The notes beneath the pieces were generated by a model. The model ran no database searches. It was not told the origin of the DNA and saw only the letters and a program-made list of their open reading frames with translations. The position numbers and the translations under genes are program-made. Positions 1-8,747 of a stretch of DNA of 64,000 bases are shown here, piece by piece. This DNA is from Paraburkholderia sprentiae WSM5005 (lineage in GTDB: Bacteria; Pseudomonadota; Gammaproteobacteria; Burkholderiales; Burkholderiaceae): contig NZ_CP017561.2 in NCBI RefSeq assembly GCF_001865575.2, positions 1,984,001 to 2,048,000 of the forward strand, read 5' to 3'. Numbering within the stretch: the first letter of the stretch is position 1; each line of letters starts with the position of its first letter.

Positions 1-1311
1 ACCGCTCGGCGCGACCGTGTACAGATCGTCGAGCACGATCTTCTGACGCTTGACGAGGTAGAAATCGACGACCAGCACGCCGTACAAAGGTCCGATGAAG
101 CTGCCGAGCACATCGAGCGTGTAGTGGATCACGGCCGGATTGTTGAACAGGTTCCACGGCGTGATGAACACCGACGCGACCGCCGCAAGCATCCCGCCCG
201 CGCGCCAGCTGATCAGGCGCGGCGCGACGTTCGAGAAGTCGAACGCCGGCGACACGAAGTTCGCGACGATGTTGATGCCGATCGTGGCGATCGTGAAGGT
301 CAGCGCGCCGAGAATCACCGCCATCGGATAGTCGATGCGTCCCACCGTCTCGACCGGGTCCGTGATCAGCTCGCCGAACACCGGCAGCGTGGCCGCGGTC
401 GTGATCACCGTGACGAGCGAGAACGCGAGGAAGTTGACCGGCAGGCCCCAGAAGTTGCCGCGCTTGACGCTGCGAAAGCTCCTGCCGTAGCGCGAGAAGT
501 CACCGAAATTGAGCATCGGTCCGGAGAAGTACGACACCACCAGCGAGATCGCCGTGATCATCACCGGCACCACCTCCATGCCGTGATATTTGACGCCACC
601 GAGGTTGATGCCGATGTTGCGCCAACCCGCGCGGTACACCATATAGCCGGCGAGAATGAACATCACGACGTACACGGCCGGCCCGGCGAAGTCGATGAAC
701 TTCTTGATGGTCTCCATGCCGTGCCAGAACACCAGCGCCTGCAGTACCCACAGCAGCATGAAGCCGGCCCAGCCGAGCGTCGACAGACCGAACAGACCAT
801 GACGATGCACGTCCGCATACGGCAGCAGTTGCGGCACGAACTTCAGCACGACGATCACCAGCGCGCTCGACGCGAGATAGGTCTGGATGCCGTACCACGC
901 GACTGCGATCAGGCCACGAATCACCGCCGGAACATTCGCGCCGAGCACCCCGAAGGTCGCGCGGCACGCGACCGGGTACGGCACGCCGTTCAGCTGGCTC
1001 GGCTTCGCGATCAGGTTGCATAGCACGTTCACGAGCGTGATGCCGATCAGCAACGACACCAGCACCTGCCAGCTCGTCAGGCCGAGCGCGAACAGACTCC
1101 CCGCGAATACGTAGCCGCCGACGCTGTGCACGTCCGACATCCAGAATGCGAAGATGTTGTACGCGCTCCAGCTTTGCGCGCGTAGCGGCGCGAGGTCCTC
1201 GTTATAGAGCCGCTCGCTGTAGCCGGCCGGCATGGACGGATCGGTGTCGGCCGTGCCGTCCGGATAGTTGGAGATGGGGTGACTGCCTGGCGCTGCGCTG
1301 AACTGAGCCAT
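1..1311 (-). CDS. NCS1 family nucleobase/hydantoin permease (3' end outside window)
   Basis: Inner-membrane secondary transporter of the NCS1 family, which imports purines, pyrimidines, allantoin or hydantoins with a cation. 437 residues are visible; the C-terminus (roughly 50 residues by family length) lies beyond the window start. The N-terminus carries the family hallmarks YNEDLAP (about 36-42) and FAFWMSDVHSVGGY (about 54-67), closely resembling the hydantoin transporter Mhp1, followed by many hydrophobic segments. The ATG at 1311 is preceded by a strong Shine-Dalgarno AAGGAGG, which fixes the start. The GntR/FCD regulator gene lies 375 bp upstream in the same orientation and is the likely regulator. 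The exact substrate cannot be read from the sequence. Confidence 0.9.
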   Translation of the reverse strand, partial: MAQFSAAPGSHPISNYPDGTADTDPSMPAGYSERLYNEDLAPLRAQSWSAYNIFAFWMSDVHSVGGYVFAGSLFALGLTSWQVLVSLLIGITLVNVLCNLIAKPSQLNGVPYPVACRATFGVLGANVPAVIRGLIAVAWYGIQTYLASSALVIVVLKFVPQLLPYADVHRHGLFGLSTLGWAGFMLLWVLQALVFWHGMETIKKFIDFAGPAVYVVMFILAGYMVYRAGWRNIGINLGGVKYHGMEVVPVMITAISLVVSYFSGPMLNFGDFSRYGRSFRSVKRGNFWGLPVNFLAFSLVTVITTAATLPVFGELITDPVETVGRIDYPMAVILGALTFTIATIGINIVANFVSPAFDFSNVAPRLISWRAGGMLAAVASVFITPWNLFNNPAVIHYTLDVLGSFIGPLYGVLVVDFYLVKRQKIVLDDLYTVAPSG

Positions 1312-1686
1312 GATTCCTCCTTGGGATAGGGCCGTCGATAGGGCATCGACGGACACTGCATCGGTCATGCCAGTTGCTCGCTTCTCGCCCTGCGCGGGTC
1401 GTAGAAGTCGGCGCCGTGGTCCCGGACCGTGCCGCGCGTGTCTCCGTACTGACGTACTTGTGGTTGTCGCATCGCCAGCCGCCGCGGATTTCCGGCGATG
1501 CGTCGCTACCAGGGTCCGTCGTCTCACGACGGACGTGCGTGTTCAGGCCGGCGGCGCTCGCACGAGGCCGCCTGACCGTGCCTCTATCGGTTCAGTTCAC
1601 TTCAGTTCAATTCAGTGCGGCGCGCACCACGAACGGGCGCTCGCCTGCTGCTTGCCTCAGCCTGGGGTGGAGTCGGCTTCGGCTGC
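1312..1686. promoter_or_regulatory. Intergenic region between GntR gene and permease
   Basis: A 375-bp gap with no convincing gene. It is the leader/promoter region of the permease on the minus strand. Its notable content is a triple 10-bp repeat at 1587-1616, annotated separately. The short reading frames crossing it on the plus strand run into the antisense of the GntR gene and look like shadows. Confidence 0.5.
1587..1616 (-). repeat. Three tandem 10-bp repeats upstream of permease
   Basis: On the minus strand the sequence reads ACTGAATTGA, ACTGAAGTGA, ACTGAACCGA without gaps: three units of ACTGAANNGA with a period of 10 bp, close to one helical turn. They lie 276-305 bp upstream of the permease start codon. 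Phased direct repeats of this kind are typical of activator binding sites, but no factor can be named from sequence. Confidence 0.6.
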
Positions 1687-2400
1687 CTACGTGGATGCGT
1701 GTGTCGACGTGAGCGCGCCGAATACTTCACGCAGATCCGCTGCCCCGCGCGCGGGGCGTTCCAGCATCTTCAACTCGACGCTTTGCAGATGCCGCGCCAT
1801 CAGCGCGGCCGCCTGCTTCGCATCGCCGGCGTCGAGCGCAGCGAGAATCGCTTCGTGGTCCTCGAACGAGCACGGGCTGCGTCCAAGCGACTCGTACAGC
1901 GCGGAAATCAGCGTGGAACGCGCGACCAGTCCGTTCAGACAATCACACAACACCGAATTGCCGGTGAGGTTCGCGAGCTCCGTATGAAACTCGCCCGACA
2001 AGCGGATCCATGCCGGAAAATCCCGTGTTTCGAAGGCCTTGCGTTCCCGGCCGATCCTGCCGCCGATGTGCTTCAGGCGCCGCATGCCGTGTCCGCTACA
2101 GATCTTTTCGACGACGGCCAGCTCGATGATGCGGCGCATTTCGAACACCTCGTGCACCTCCTGCAACGACGGACTCGCGACGAACGCGCCGCGATTCGGT
2201 TCGAGATCGACGAGGCGCTCACCCGCCAGCTGTGAGAGCGCTTGCCGGATCGGGCCGCGCTTCGCACCGAATACTTCGCATAGCTGAGCTTCGGTGAGCT
2301 TCGCGCCGGGTGCCAGCCGATGCTCAAGGATCGCCGCGCGGATGCGCTCGGCGATTGCTTCGGGCTTCGAACTATTCGCGACGGATTCGGTGTCGGACAT
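1687..2400 (-). CDS. GntR family transcriptional regulator, FCD (FadR) subfamily
   Basis: DNA-binding regulator of 237 residues. An N-terminal winged helix-turn-helix spans about residues 15-77 (core AIAERIRAAILE...GAKRGPIRQALSQL with the wing near NRGAFVA), followed by an all-helical FCD ligand-binding domain (about 80-215) with histidines in EFHTEL and FEDHEAI that resemble the FCD metal/ligand site. The ATG at 2400 follows GAGACGCCATC. It lies upstream of and co-oriented with the NCS1 permease, so control of nucleobase or hydantoin uptake is the likely role. Two copies of the palindromic decamer TTGTCAACAA lie upstream (2445 and 2588) and could be autoregulatory sites. Confidence 0.9.
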   Translation of the reverse strand: MSDTESVANSSKPEAIAERIRAAILEHRLAPGAKLTEAQLCEVFGAKRGPIRQALSQLAGERLVDLEPNRGAFVASPSLQEVHEVFEMRRIIELAVVEKICSGHGMRRLKHIGGRIGRERKAFETRDFPAWIRLSGEFHTELANLTGNSVLCDCLNGLVARSTLISALYESLGRSPCSFEDHEAILAALDAGDAKQAAALMARHLQSVELKMLERPARGAADLREVFGALTSTHAST

Positions 2401-2443
2401 GATGGCGTCTCGGTATGTTGGTCATCTTAGGATGGACACAAAG

Positions 2444-2455
2444 ATTGTCAACAAT
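2444..2455. promoter_or_regulatory. Candidate GntR operator, copy 1
   Basis: ATTGTCAACAAT, an inverted repeat ATTGT/ACAAT around a 2-bp centre, 44 bp upstream of the GntR start codon. The form TTGTNNACAA is the compact dyad expected for FadR-type GntR proteins. Assignment to this regulator is an inference. Confidence 0.45.
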
Positions 2456-2459
2456 TTTC

Positions 2460-2476
2460 GTGTCGATTTTCGACAC
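2460..2476. promoter_or_regulatory. Perfect inverted repeat upstream of GntR gene
   Basis: GTGTCGA and TCGACAC, 7-bp arms separated by TTT, four bases beyond the first TTGTCAACAA palindrome. A second candidate protein-binding dyad in the same promoter region. Confidence 0.4.
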
Positions 2477-2584
2477 TATTTGTGCTGCGATGCGTCAGAA
2501 GAAGCCCGTAGGCCGCGCTGTACGGCCACCTGAAGCAAATCTAATCCGGCTCGGAGGAAGCGCATTTGATTGCTGGCGACCTAT

Positions 2585-2600
2585 TTTTTGTCAACAAAAA
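2585..2600. promoter_or_regulatory. Candidate GntR operator, copy 2
   Basis: TTTTTGT-CA-ACAAAAA, a 16-bp dyad sharing the exact decamer TTGTCAACAA with the site at 2445-2454, centre-to-centre distance 143 bp. Confidence 0.45.
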
Positions 2601-2671
2601 CAGAAAACATTGGCAGTGTGTGGGGAAGGTGGCGAGTGCGAAGGGTCGGCGGTTAGTTGCGTTGCTGCCAC

Positions 2672-2693
2672 AAAAAAACGGGCGAGGCGCCCG
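2672..2693 (-). terminator. Intrinsic terminator of ldcA
   Basis: On the minus strand, CGGGCG-CCT-CGCCCG followed by seven T, starting 23 bp beyond the ldcA stop codon. Confidence 0.8.
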
Positions 2694-2715
2694 CCTCTGC
2701 CCGCCCGCTCAGGCT

Positions 2716-3642
2716 TCACCCGAGGTTGGGATAGCCCGACGCGGTCAGCCTGAAACCATGTGCGTCCGCGACCAGATGTGCGTCCGCGCCGACCGGCAGC
2801 GTCAGCATGTTGCGGACGTGCCCGAACTGCAGCCCCGTCACGACCGGAATGCCGATCAGCGAACGCACCTGCTCGACCATTGCATGCAGGTCATAGCCGT
2901 TGTCGTAGTCGTAACGCTTGCCGCCCGAGAAGTCACCGAGCACGAGCGCGTTCTGCTGCGCGAGGATGCCGCCCAGATGCAGTTGATAGATCATCCGCTC
3001 GATGCGAAACGGCTGCTCGTTGACGTCCTCGACGAACAGGATGCCGCCCTGTACCGGCGGCATATACGGCGTGCCGACCAGCGACGCCACCACCGCGAGA
3101 TTGCCGCCCCACAGCGTGCCCGTTACGTCGACGTTCTGCGCTTGCGGCGTGGTGCTCGCGATGGTGATGGTCGGCTGCGTCAGCGCCGACCAGAAGTGCT
3201 GCATCGTGAACTCGCTGAGCTCCTCGGCGCCGAAATCGCTCATCAGCATCGGCCCGCCGAAGGTCTTCACGCCGGCGCGCGCGAGCAACGCCAATTGGAT
3301 CGCGGTGAAGTCGCTGTGACCGACCAGCGCGATCGGCTGATCGGCAAGCCGCCGCTGCAGCCCTTCGTAGTCGAGACCATGCAGGATCCGCACGGCACCG
3401 TAGCCGCCGCGCACGGCCAGCACGACATCGGGCAACTCGCGAGCTGGATCGGCGAGCCGGTTCAGATCGGCCGCGCGCTCGCCGTCGGTGCCGGCGAAGC
3501 GCTGGTAGCGACGCTTCGCGGCCTCCTCGCCGTCGACACGATGCCCCTGCGCACGCAGCCGATGCAACGCGCGATGCAGCACCTCCGGATCGTGCGGGTA
3601 GCCGGATGGCGCAATCAGTTCGATGGTGCGATGAGCGGTCAT
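2716..3642 (-). CDS. ldcA: Muramoyltetrapeptide (LD-) carboxypeptidase, peptidase family S66
   Basis: Cytoplasmic murein-recycling enzyme that removes the terminal D-alanine from tetrapeptides. At 308 residues it matches the family length. The S66 triad is visible: Ser110 in VGHSDF, Glu205 in FVEDVNEQPFRIERM, and His275 in QFGHVRN. The glycine-rich RGGYGAVR loop (about 78-85) is also conserved. The gene starts at an ATG at 3642 and is followed by a clear terminator. It lies just downstream of tadA, 26 bp from the tadA stop, so the two may be co-transcribed. Confidence 0.93.
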   Translation of the reverse strand: MTAHRTIELIAPSGYPHDPEVLHRALHRLRAQGHRVDGEEAAKRRYQRFAGTDGERAADLNRLADPARELPDVVLAVRGGYGAVRILHGLDYEGLQRRLADQPIALVGHSDFTAIQLALLARAGVKTFGGPMLMSDFGAEELSEFTMQHFWSALTQPTITIASTTPQAQNVDVTGTLWGGNLAVVASLVGTPYMPPVQGGILFVEDVNEQPFRIERMIYQLHLGGILAQQNALVLGDFSGGKRYDYDNGYDLHAMVEQVRSLIGIPVVTGLQFGHVRNMLTLPVGADAHLVADAHGFRLTASGYPNLG

Positions 3643-3668
3643 GGGCGGACCTGTTGGACGTTGTTGCT

Positions 3669-4786
<1,118 letters not shown>

Positions 4787-4922
4787 CTGCAATCCACTAC
4801 GTTGCGGCCCGAGCATTCTATCAGGGAGCGCACGGGCGTTCAGCGCGCTTGACGGCACAGAACCGCCGATTTGCCGACTATTGGCAGTTGACGGTGCTTC
4901 GGCGTGGACCTAGAGGCATTTA

Positions 4923-5120
4923 TCAACTCGTCCAATGCGCGCGGCGCTTAGCTAGCGCGGCACGCGGCGTTTTCCTCTCGTCGAAGTCGATGCCGCGATG
5001 CCATTCAAACCGGTCGGCCGTTCCCGCGCTTGACGGCGGCTGCGGGACGAGCTTGCGGTTCCGGCCGGCGCCTTGCGAAACCGCCACGAATTCGACACCG
5101 GCGCGCCCGACCCACCCCAT
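4923..5120 (-). CDS. Hypothetical small protein downstream of thpR
   Basis: A 65-codon frame whose ATG lies 5 bp after the thpR stop codon, with AAGGGC overlapping that stop as a possible ribosome site. Third positions are mostly G/C, as in real genes here, but such bias also arises in chance frames of GC-rich DNA. The product (starting MGWVGRAGVEF, rich in Arg/Lys at the end) resembles no family I know. Only the tight spacing supports it. The rest of 4787-5125 shows nothing recognisable. Confidence 0.3.
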   Translation of the reverse strand: MGWVGRAGVEFVAVSQGAGRNRKLVPQPPSSAGTADRFEWHRGIDFDERKTPRAALAKRRAHWTS

Positions 5121-5125
5121 GCCCT

Positions 5126-5725
5126 TCAGCTCTGCCCCACCAACGACCACCGCGCGAGGACGATATGTCTGGTTCGTCCGAGCAGGCTGTGGATCAGCGC
5201 AAACTCGCGCACATTCCAGCACGCCGGCTCGGCCGCACGACGTTCGCTCCACGGCATCCCGTACGCCAGCGTGACGTGCGGCGTAAAACGTTCGCCAGGC
5301 GCAATGCCGTCGTCCCGTAACCGCGCTTCGAGCGCATCATGAAGCGACTGCAGTCCGCGCACGCCATCCTCGCCGACCAGCACCGCCGGCCCGAGCCGCG
5401 GCCTTTTCGCAAAGCTGGCGACCGCGTCGAATTCGACCGTAAACGGCGCCATGCTGACCGCCGCCGCAGCCCGCTTCGCGGCCTCGACCACATTCGCCGG
5501 CAAGCCTCCCGCAAAATTGCCCAGATGCCTCAGCGTCACGTGCAAGCGGTTGGCCGCGAGCGGTTTGCTGCGCACGCCGCTGCGCACGCCTGCCTCCGCA
5601 CAAAGCTGCTGCGCGAACTTCGCGATAGCAGCCGCGGTGCTGGCGTCGGGATACACCGCGAAAAAGAGCCCGTCAGTGGGCGGAGGCGGCGCCTCGAGCC
5701 CGGGCAACCACAGTTGTTCTGGCAT
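5126..5725 (-). CDS. thpR: RNA 2',3'-cyclic phosphodiesterase (LigT / 2H family)
   Basis: 2H phosphoesterase that opens 2',3'-cyclic phosphate RNA ends and can join tRNA halves in vitro. At 199 residues it matches the family length. Both catalytic HxTx motifs are present: His62-Val-Thr-Leu and His150-Val-Thr-Leu. The ATG at 5725 is preceded by GAAGGAACGAGGCGCG; the frame is open further upstream but without homology. A near-consensus LexA box lies 76 bp upstream (5801-5816), so DNA-damage control is possible. It is the first gene of the accessory-looking stretch between tadA and guaA. Confidence 0.9.
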   Translation of the reverse strand: MPEQLWLPGLEAPPPPTDGLFFAVYPDASTAAAIAKFAQQLCAEAGVRSGVRSKPLAANRLHVTLRHLGNFAGGLPANVVEAAKRAAAAVSMAPFTVEFDAVASFAKRPRLGPAVLVGEDGVRGLQSLHDALEARLRDDGIAPGERFTPHVTLAYGMPWSERRAAEPACWNVREFALIHSLLGRTRHIVLARWSLVGQS

Positions 5726-5772
5726 CGCGCCTCGTTCCTTCGCTGATTGTTTGTGCCGTTGCGCACACCGCC

Positions 5773-5835
5773 GCACCGGCGGTCCATTGCAGTGATGATG
5801 CTGTATATCCATACAGTATGGCACACCGCCGGTGC
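5773..5835. repeat. 11-bp inverted repeat enclosing the LexA box
   Basis: GCACCGGCGGT at 5773-5783 and its exact reverse complement ACCGCCGGTGC at 5825-5835, with the LexA-type dyad placed between them. Confidence 0.65.
5801..5816. promoter_or_regulatory. LexA (SOS) box upstream of thpR
   Basis: CTGTATATCCATACAG matches CTGT-N8-ACAG exactly. Extended to 20 bp (5799-5818) it differs from the E. coli consensus TACTGTATATATATACAGTA at three positions. On the minus strand it sits 76 bp before the thpR start; on the plus strand no gene follows for several hundred bases. Function in this host is inferred. Confidence 0.7.
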
Positions 5836-5839
5836 TCAC

Positions 5840-6488
5840 GTGACTGATGCCCGCGCATTTCGGCGCGGTTCTTCGCGCTGGGACTGATCGGCTCGCTTAT
5901 GCTGACGCACCGCGCGGCGCCGCTGAACGAATTCGCCGCCCAGTAGCCCGCTCGGTTTTCACCTCATCCGCACCGCGATTCGAATCGATACGGACATCGA
6001 ATCGATCGGCCAATACGGAAGACGCATGCCGCGCCTTCATTCGGCGACTCATTCTTTCGGAGATCCGGCATGTCGTTGCGAGGACGCAGTTGCCAGTGCA
6101 TCGCGGCGCGACAGCCAGCACGCCGGTTTATGAGAGAGCATTCTTATGGACACCACTGAACATCTCGACGCTTACCTCGGAGCCATGAGCAGGCTCGACG
6201 TCGAATGAGCCCAGGCCCGCGGCTGCGCGCGTTTGCGCATCGCGGAGCCGGCCGCAGAACGGCTCCGCCCGTTCGCTGCGGTCGCGCGCCGGGGCCGCCG
6301 CAGTTTCGGTAATGTTCGGCTTTTTCGCGATCCGGATCGTTGCATAGCGTGTTCAAGAACGCTTCGTAGCCTGGCGGGCCACCCCACGTCCTCCGGCGGG
6401 CACGCCCGAGTACCGCCGATGGTCTGCGCTGCACTCCGCCGTTCGCCCTCAACGGCTTCCGTTTTTTCAACGGTGACGACATTCAGAC
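5840..6488. other. Gene-poor interval with a decayed gene fragment
   Basis: About 650 bp without an intact gene. The only recognisable coding trace is the pRiA4b ORF-3 remnant near 6294-6426 on the minus strand. A plus-strand frame at 5847-6188 lacks homology and good codon structure. The interval looks like debris from past insertion or deletion. Confidence 0.5.
6294..6426 (-). pseudogene. Remnant of pRiA4b ORF-3 family protein, frameshifted
   Basis: Reading the minus strand, one frame gives TIGGTRACPPEDVG (ending near 6382); the next frame then gives GGPPGYEAFLNTL and HYRNCGG (6383-6294). Joined, they restore the family signature CPPEDVGGPPGYE(x)FL seen near the C-terminus of plasmid pRiA4b ORF-3-like proteins. 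The break is explained by one extra G in the GTGGGGT run near 6383. The N-terminal part is missing, since the aldo/keto reductase gene ends at 6489, and sequence beyond the motif is scrambled. The function of the family is unclear; it often occurs on mobile DNA. Confidence 0.7.
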
Positions 6489-7442
6489 TCACAACTCTTG
6501 TTCCCACCAGCCGCGGGTGTTCACGTTAGCCGCGTCGGCGAGAGCCTCCAGCTCTGCAATGTCGTCGCTGGCGAGCGTCATGCTGGTGGCCCGGCCCAGA
6601 CCATCGATGTGGTTGGGCCTGGTGACGCCAATGATCGGCGTCACTCCCTTGGCGATAGCCCAAGCCGTCGCGACATCGGCAGCTGCTGCACCCTGCTTCT
6701 GGCCGATCAAGGCGAGTTTGTCCGTCAGCGCCTTCAACCGAGGCAGCATGCCATTGTAAGTCTCCGCCCGGTTGCTGCCTTCGGGCAGCGGATTCTCCGG
6801 ACCGTACTTGCCGGTCAAGGCGCCCTGCTCGAGCACCATATACGCGAAGAACGGGATACCGTGGCTGCGGCAGTAGTGGAGAATGCCGGCATCCTCAGAG
6901 CTGCGGTAGAGCAGGCTGTAGTGGTTCTGGATGGCTTCGAGCCGGAACCCGGCTTCGCCGAGAATCTGGTCGGCGAATTCGATTTCGCTCAGGTTGTGAT
7001 TCGAGACACCGACATGTCTGACCTTCCCGCTCTTCAGCAACGGGATCAGGTGCGGCGTCCATCGCGCCACATCGGCGGAATTGTGAATCCAGTAGAGGTC
7101 GATGTAATCGGTACCGAGGCGCGTCACGCTCTGCTCCAGCATGTCCGCCACCGGATCGTCGCTGGTTCCCGCAGCCTGCGGGGTGAACTTCGTGGAGAGC
7201 TGGTAGTCGCTGCGGGCGTAGCGCTTCAGTACTTCCCCGAGTACGGTTTCGGAACGGCCCATGCCGTACACCGGGGCGGTGTCCCACAGGATGAACCCGG
7301 CCGCATGTGCCTTCTCGGCGATCTCTTCCAGGCCAGCCTGAGTCAACTGGCTGCCGAAGTAGCCGTTGCCAGTCTCGCCGCTGTCGCCCCAGGCCCAGGT
7401 GCCCAGTGCGACCGTGGGGGTCTTCAGATTATCGATTGTCAT
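6489..7442 (-). CDS. Aldo/keto reductase
   Basis: Soluble NADPH-dependent oxidoreductase of the AKR superfamily, 317 residues, single TIM-barrel. The catalytic tetrad is visible: Asp54 and Tyr59 (WDTAPVYGMGRSE), Lys85 (STKF), and His120 (YWIHNS). The C-terminal GVTRPNHIDG segment is the cofactor-binding region. The ATG at 7442 follows TGGAGCAAAC. Substrate unknown. It is divergent from the AraC-type regulator at 7613, a common pairing in which the regulator controls the reductase. Confidence 0.9.
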   Translation of the reverse strand: MTIDNLKTPTVALGTWAWGDSGETGNGYFGSQLTQAGLEEIAEKAHAAGFILWDTAPVYGMGRSETVLGEVLKRYARSDYQLSTKFTPQAAGTSDDPVADMLEQSVTRLGTDYIDLYWIHNSADVARWTPHLIPLLKSGKVRHVGVSNHNLSEIEFADQILGEAGFRLEAIQNHYSLLYRSSEDAGILHYCRSHGIPFFAYMVLEQGALTGKYGPENPLPEGSNRAETYNGMLPRLKALTDKLALIGQKQGAAAADVATAWAIAKGVTPIIGVTRPNHIDGLGRATSMTLASDDIAELEALADAANVNTRGWWEQEL

Positions 7443-7518
7443 GTTTGCTCCATAGTTGTTCTGCGGCCTGGTTTGCTGTGACCCAAGCGCCGCCCACACT
7501 GTGATGCGCGGCGACGTC

Positions 7519-7573
7519 GAACCGTGAGCCTGATGCGCCGGAATTACTGCCCAATCCTCCGGCAGCACGGTTC
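7519..7573. promoter_or_regulatory. Nested inverted repeats in AKR/AraC divergent promoter region
   Basis: GAACCGTG (7519-7526) pairs with CACGGTTC (7566-7573), and inside it GCCGGA (7537-7542) pairs with TCCGGC (7558-7563). Located between the start codons of the reductase (7442) and the regulator (7613). Candidate operator; not tested. Confidence 0.35.
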
Positions 7574-7612
7574 ACATTGCCGCCCTCCCGCGCGCGTGCG
7601 ATAGTCAGATTC

Positions 7613-8512
7613 ATGAAAACATTGACCGAAATCGCTTCCGTGATTGCCCGGCACGTCTCGAAGGATGGCTTCCAGGCCACACCGATCGAACGCGTGACGC
7701 TGGTTCGATCCTCCACGGTGACGATGCCGATGCCGAACGTTTTCCGGCCGCAACTGTGCCTCGTCGCGCAGGGGCACAAGGAGGTCACACTGGGCGACCG
7801 CGCGTTCAGATACGCACCGGGGCGCTATGGAGTCGTGACCTACGACCTGCCGGTGATAGGCCATGTGGTCGAGGCGACGCCTAATAAACCCTATCTCTGC
7901 CTGTACCTCGATTTCGATCCGGTCATGCTGGGAGAGTTGGCGTTGCGCGTGCCGCCACCGCCGGGAGCGCCATCCCCGCCTGTGGCCAAGACAGTGTCCG
8001 ATGCCGGCGCCGCTCTACTCGACGCGGCGCTACGCCTGCTGCGCCTGCTCGACGATCCGGCAGCGCTGCCCGTGCTCGCGCCGCTTGCGGAGCAGGAAAT
8101 TCTCTATCGCCTGCTCGCCGGCCCGGACGGCGCCAGGATGCGCCACATCACCTTCAGCCAGGGTCGGGTGGCCCGAGTCGGCCGCGCCATCGCCTGGATC
8201 GGGAAGAATTTTCGGGAACGGTTCAGCATCGAGCGGCTTGCCGCGGAAGTAGGCATGAGTCCGTCGAGCCTGCACGAGCATTTTCGCGCTGTGACGGCGA
8301 TGACGCCGCTGCAATTCCAGAAGCAGCTCAGACTGCAGGACGCGCGCAGCCTGATGCTGGTCCAGGACATCGACGTCACGACCGCCGCCCTCCGCGTGGG
8401 TTACGAGAGCCCGTCGCAGTTCAGTCGCGAATATCGCCGCCACTTCGGAGAACCGCCGGCGCGCGACATAGCCCGCTTGCGCGCTTCGCCGGGCTTGGCA
8501 GTGGTCGCTTGA
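7613..8512 (+). CDS. AraC family transcriptional regulator (cupin N-terminus)
   Basis: 299 residues. An AraC-type N-terminal sensing domain occupies about residues 20-180 (FRPQLCLVAQGHKEVTLGDRAF, YAPGRYGVVTYDLPV). Two C-terminal helix-turn-helix motifs follow (FSIERLAAEVGMSPSSLHEHF and DVTTAALRVGYESPSQFSREYRRHFG). The ATG at 7613 is chosen because the open frame upstream has only a TTG and no homology. Transcribed divergently from the aldo/keto reductase, which is its likely target. Confidence 0.9.
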   Translation: MKTLTEIASVIARHVSKDGFQATPIERVTLVRSSTVTMPMPNVFRPQLCLVAQGHKEVTLGDRAFRYAPGRYGVVTYDLPVIGHVVEATPNKPYLCLYLDFDPVMLGELALRVPPPPGAPSPPVAKTVSDAGAALLDAALRLLRLLDDPAALPVLAPLAEQEILYRLLAGPDGARMRHITFSQGRVARVGRAIAWIGKNFRERFSIERLAAEVGMSPSSLHEHFRAVTAMTPLQFQKQLRLQDARSLMLVQDIDVTTAALRVGYESPSQFSREYRRHFGEPPARDIARLRASPGLAVVA

Positions 8513-8747
8513 GTTCAGTCTGGCGACACAGAGCCTCAGCTACCTCTTCTTCCTGCCGGGCAGCCGCTAGGGGCGTCATCGGAAACGGGGCCGATCGCGT
8601 TGCTCGATGTGGTTCCAAGGCCCTTTGGATGTGGCTGGTCTTCGCCGGGACGCCGGCTCCCTGCGGGGTGCGCGGCTCGTCCCGCGGCCGGACAGCGCGG
8701 GACGCGGCAAATCTATCGGTCGCTTCACCGGAACGGAGCGAAGGGGA

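Larger units (their letters stand above)
2401..2715. promoter_or_regulatory. GntR gene upstream region with palindromes, ending in ldcA terminator
   Basis: A 315-bp gap, visibly more AT-rich than its surroundings. It contains TTGTCAACAA at 2445-2454 and again at 2588-2597, the inverted repeat GTGTCGA-TTT-TCGACAC at 2460-2476, and the ldcA terminator at 2672-2693. No gene was recognised in it. Confidence 0.55.

Noticed and set aside
5847..6188. A 113-codon plus-strand frame after the LexA box
   Set aside because: No homology, no ribosome site and poor codon bias; not accepted as the SOS target gene.
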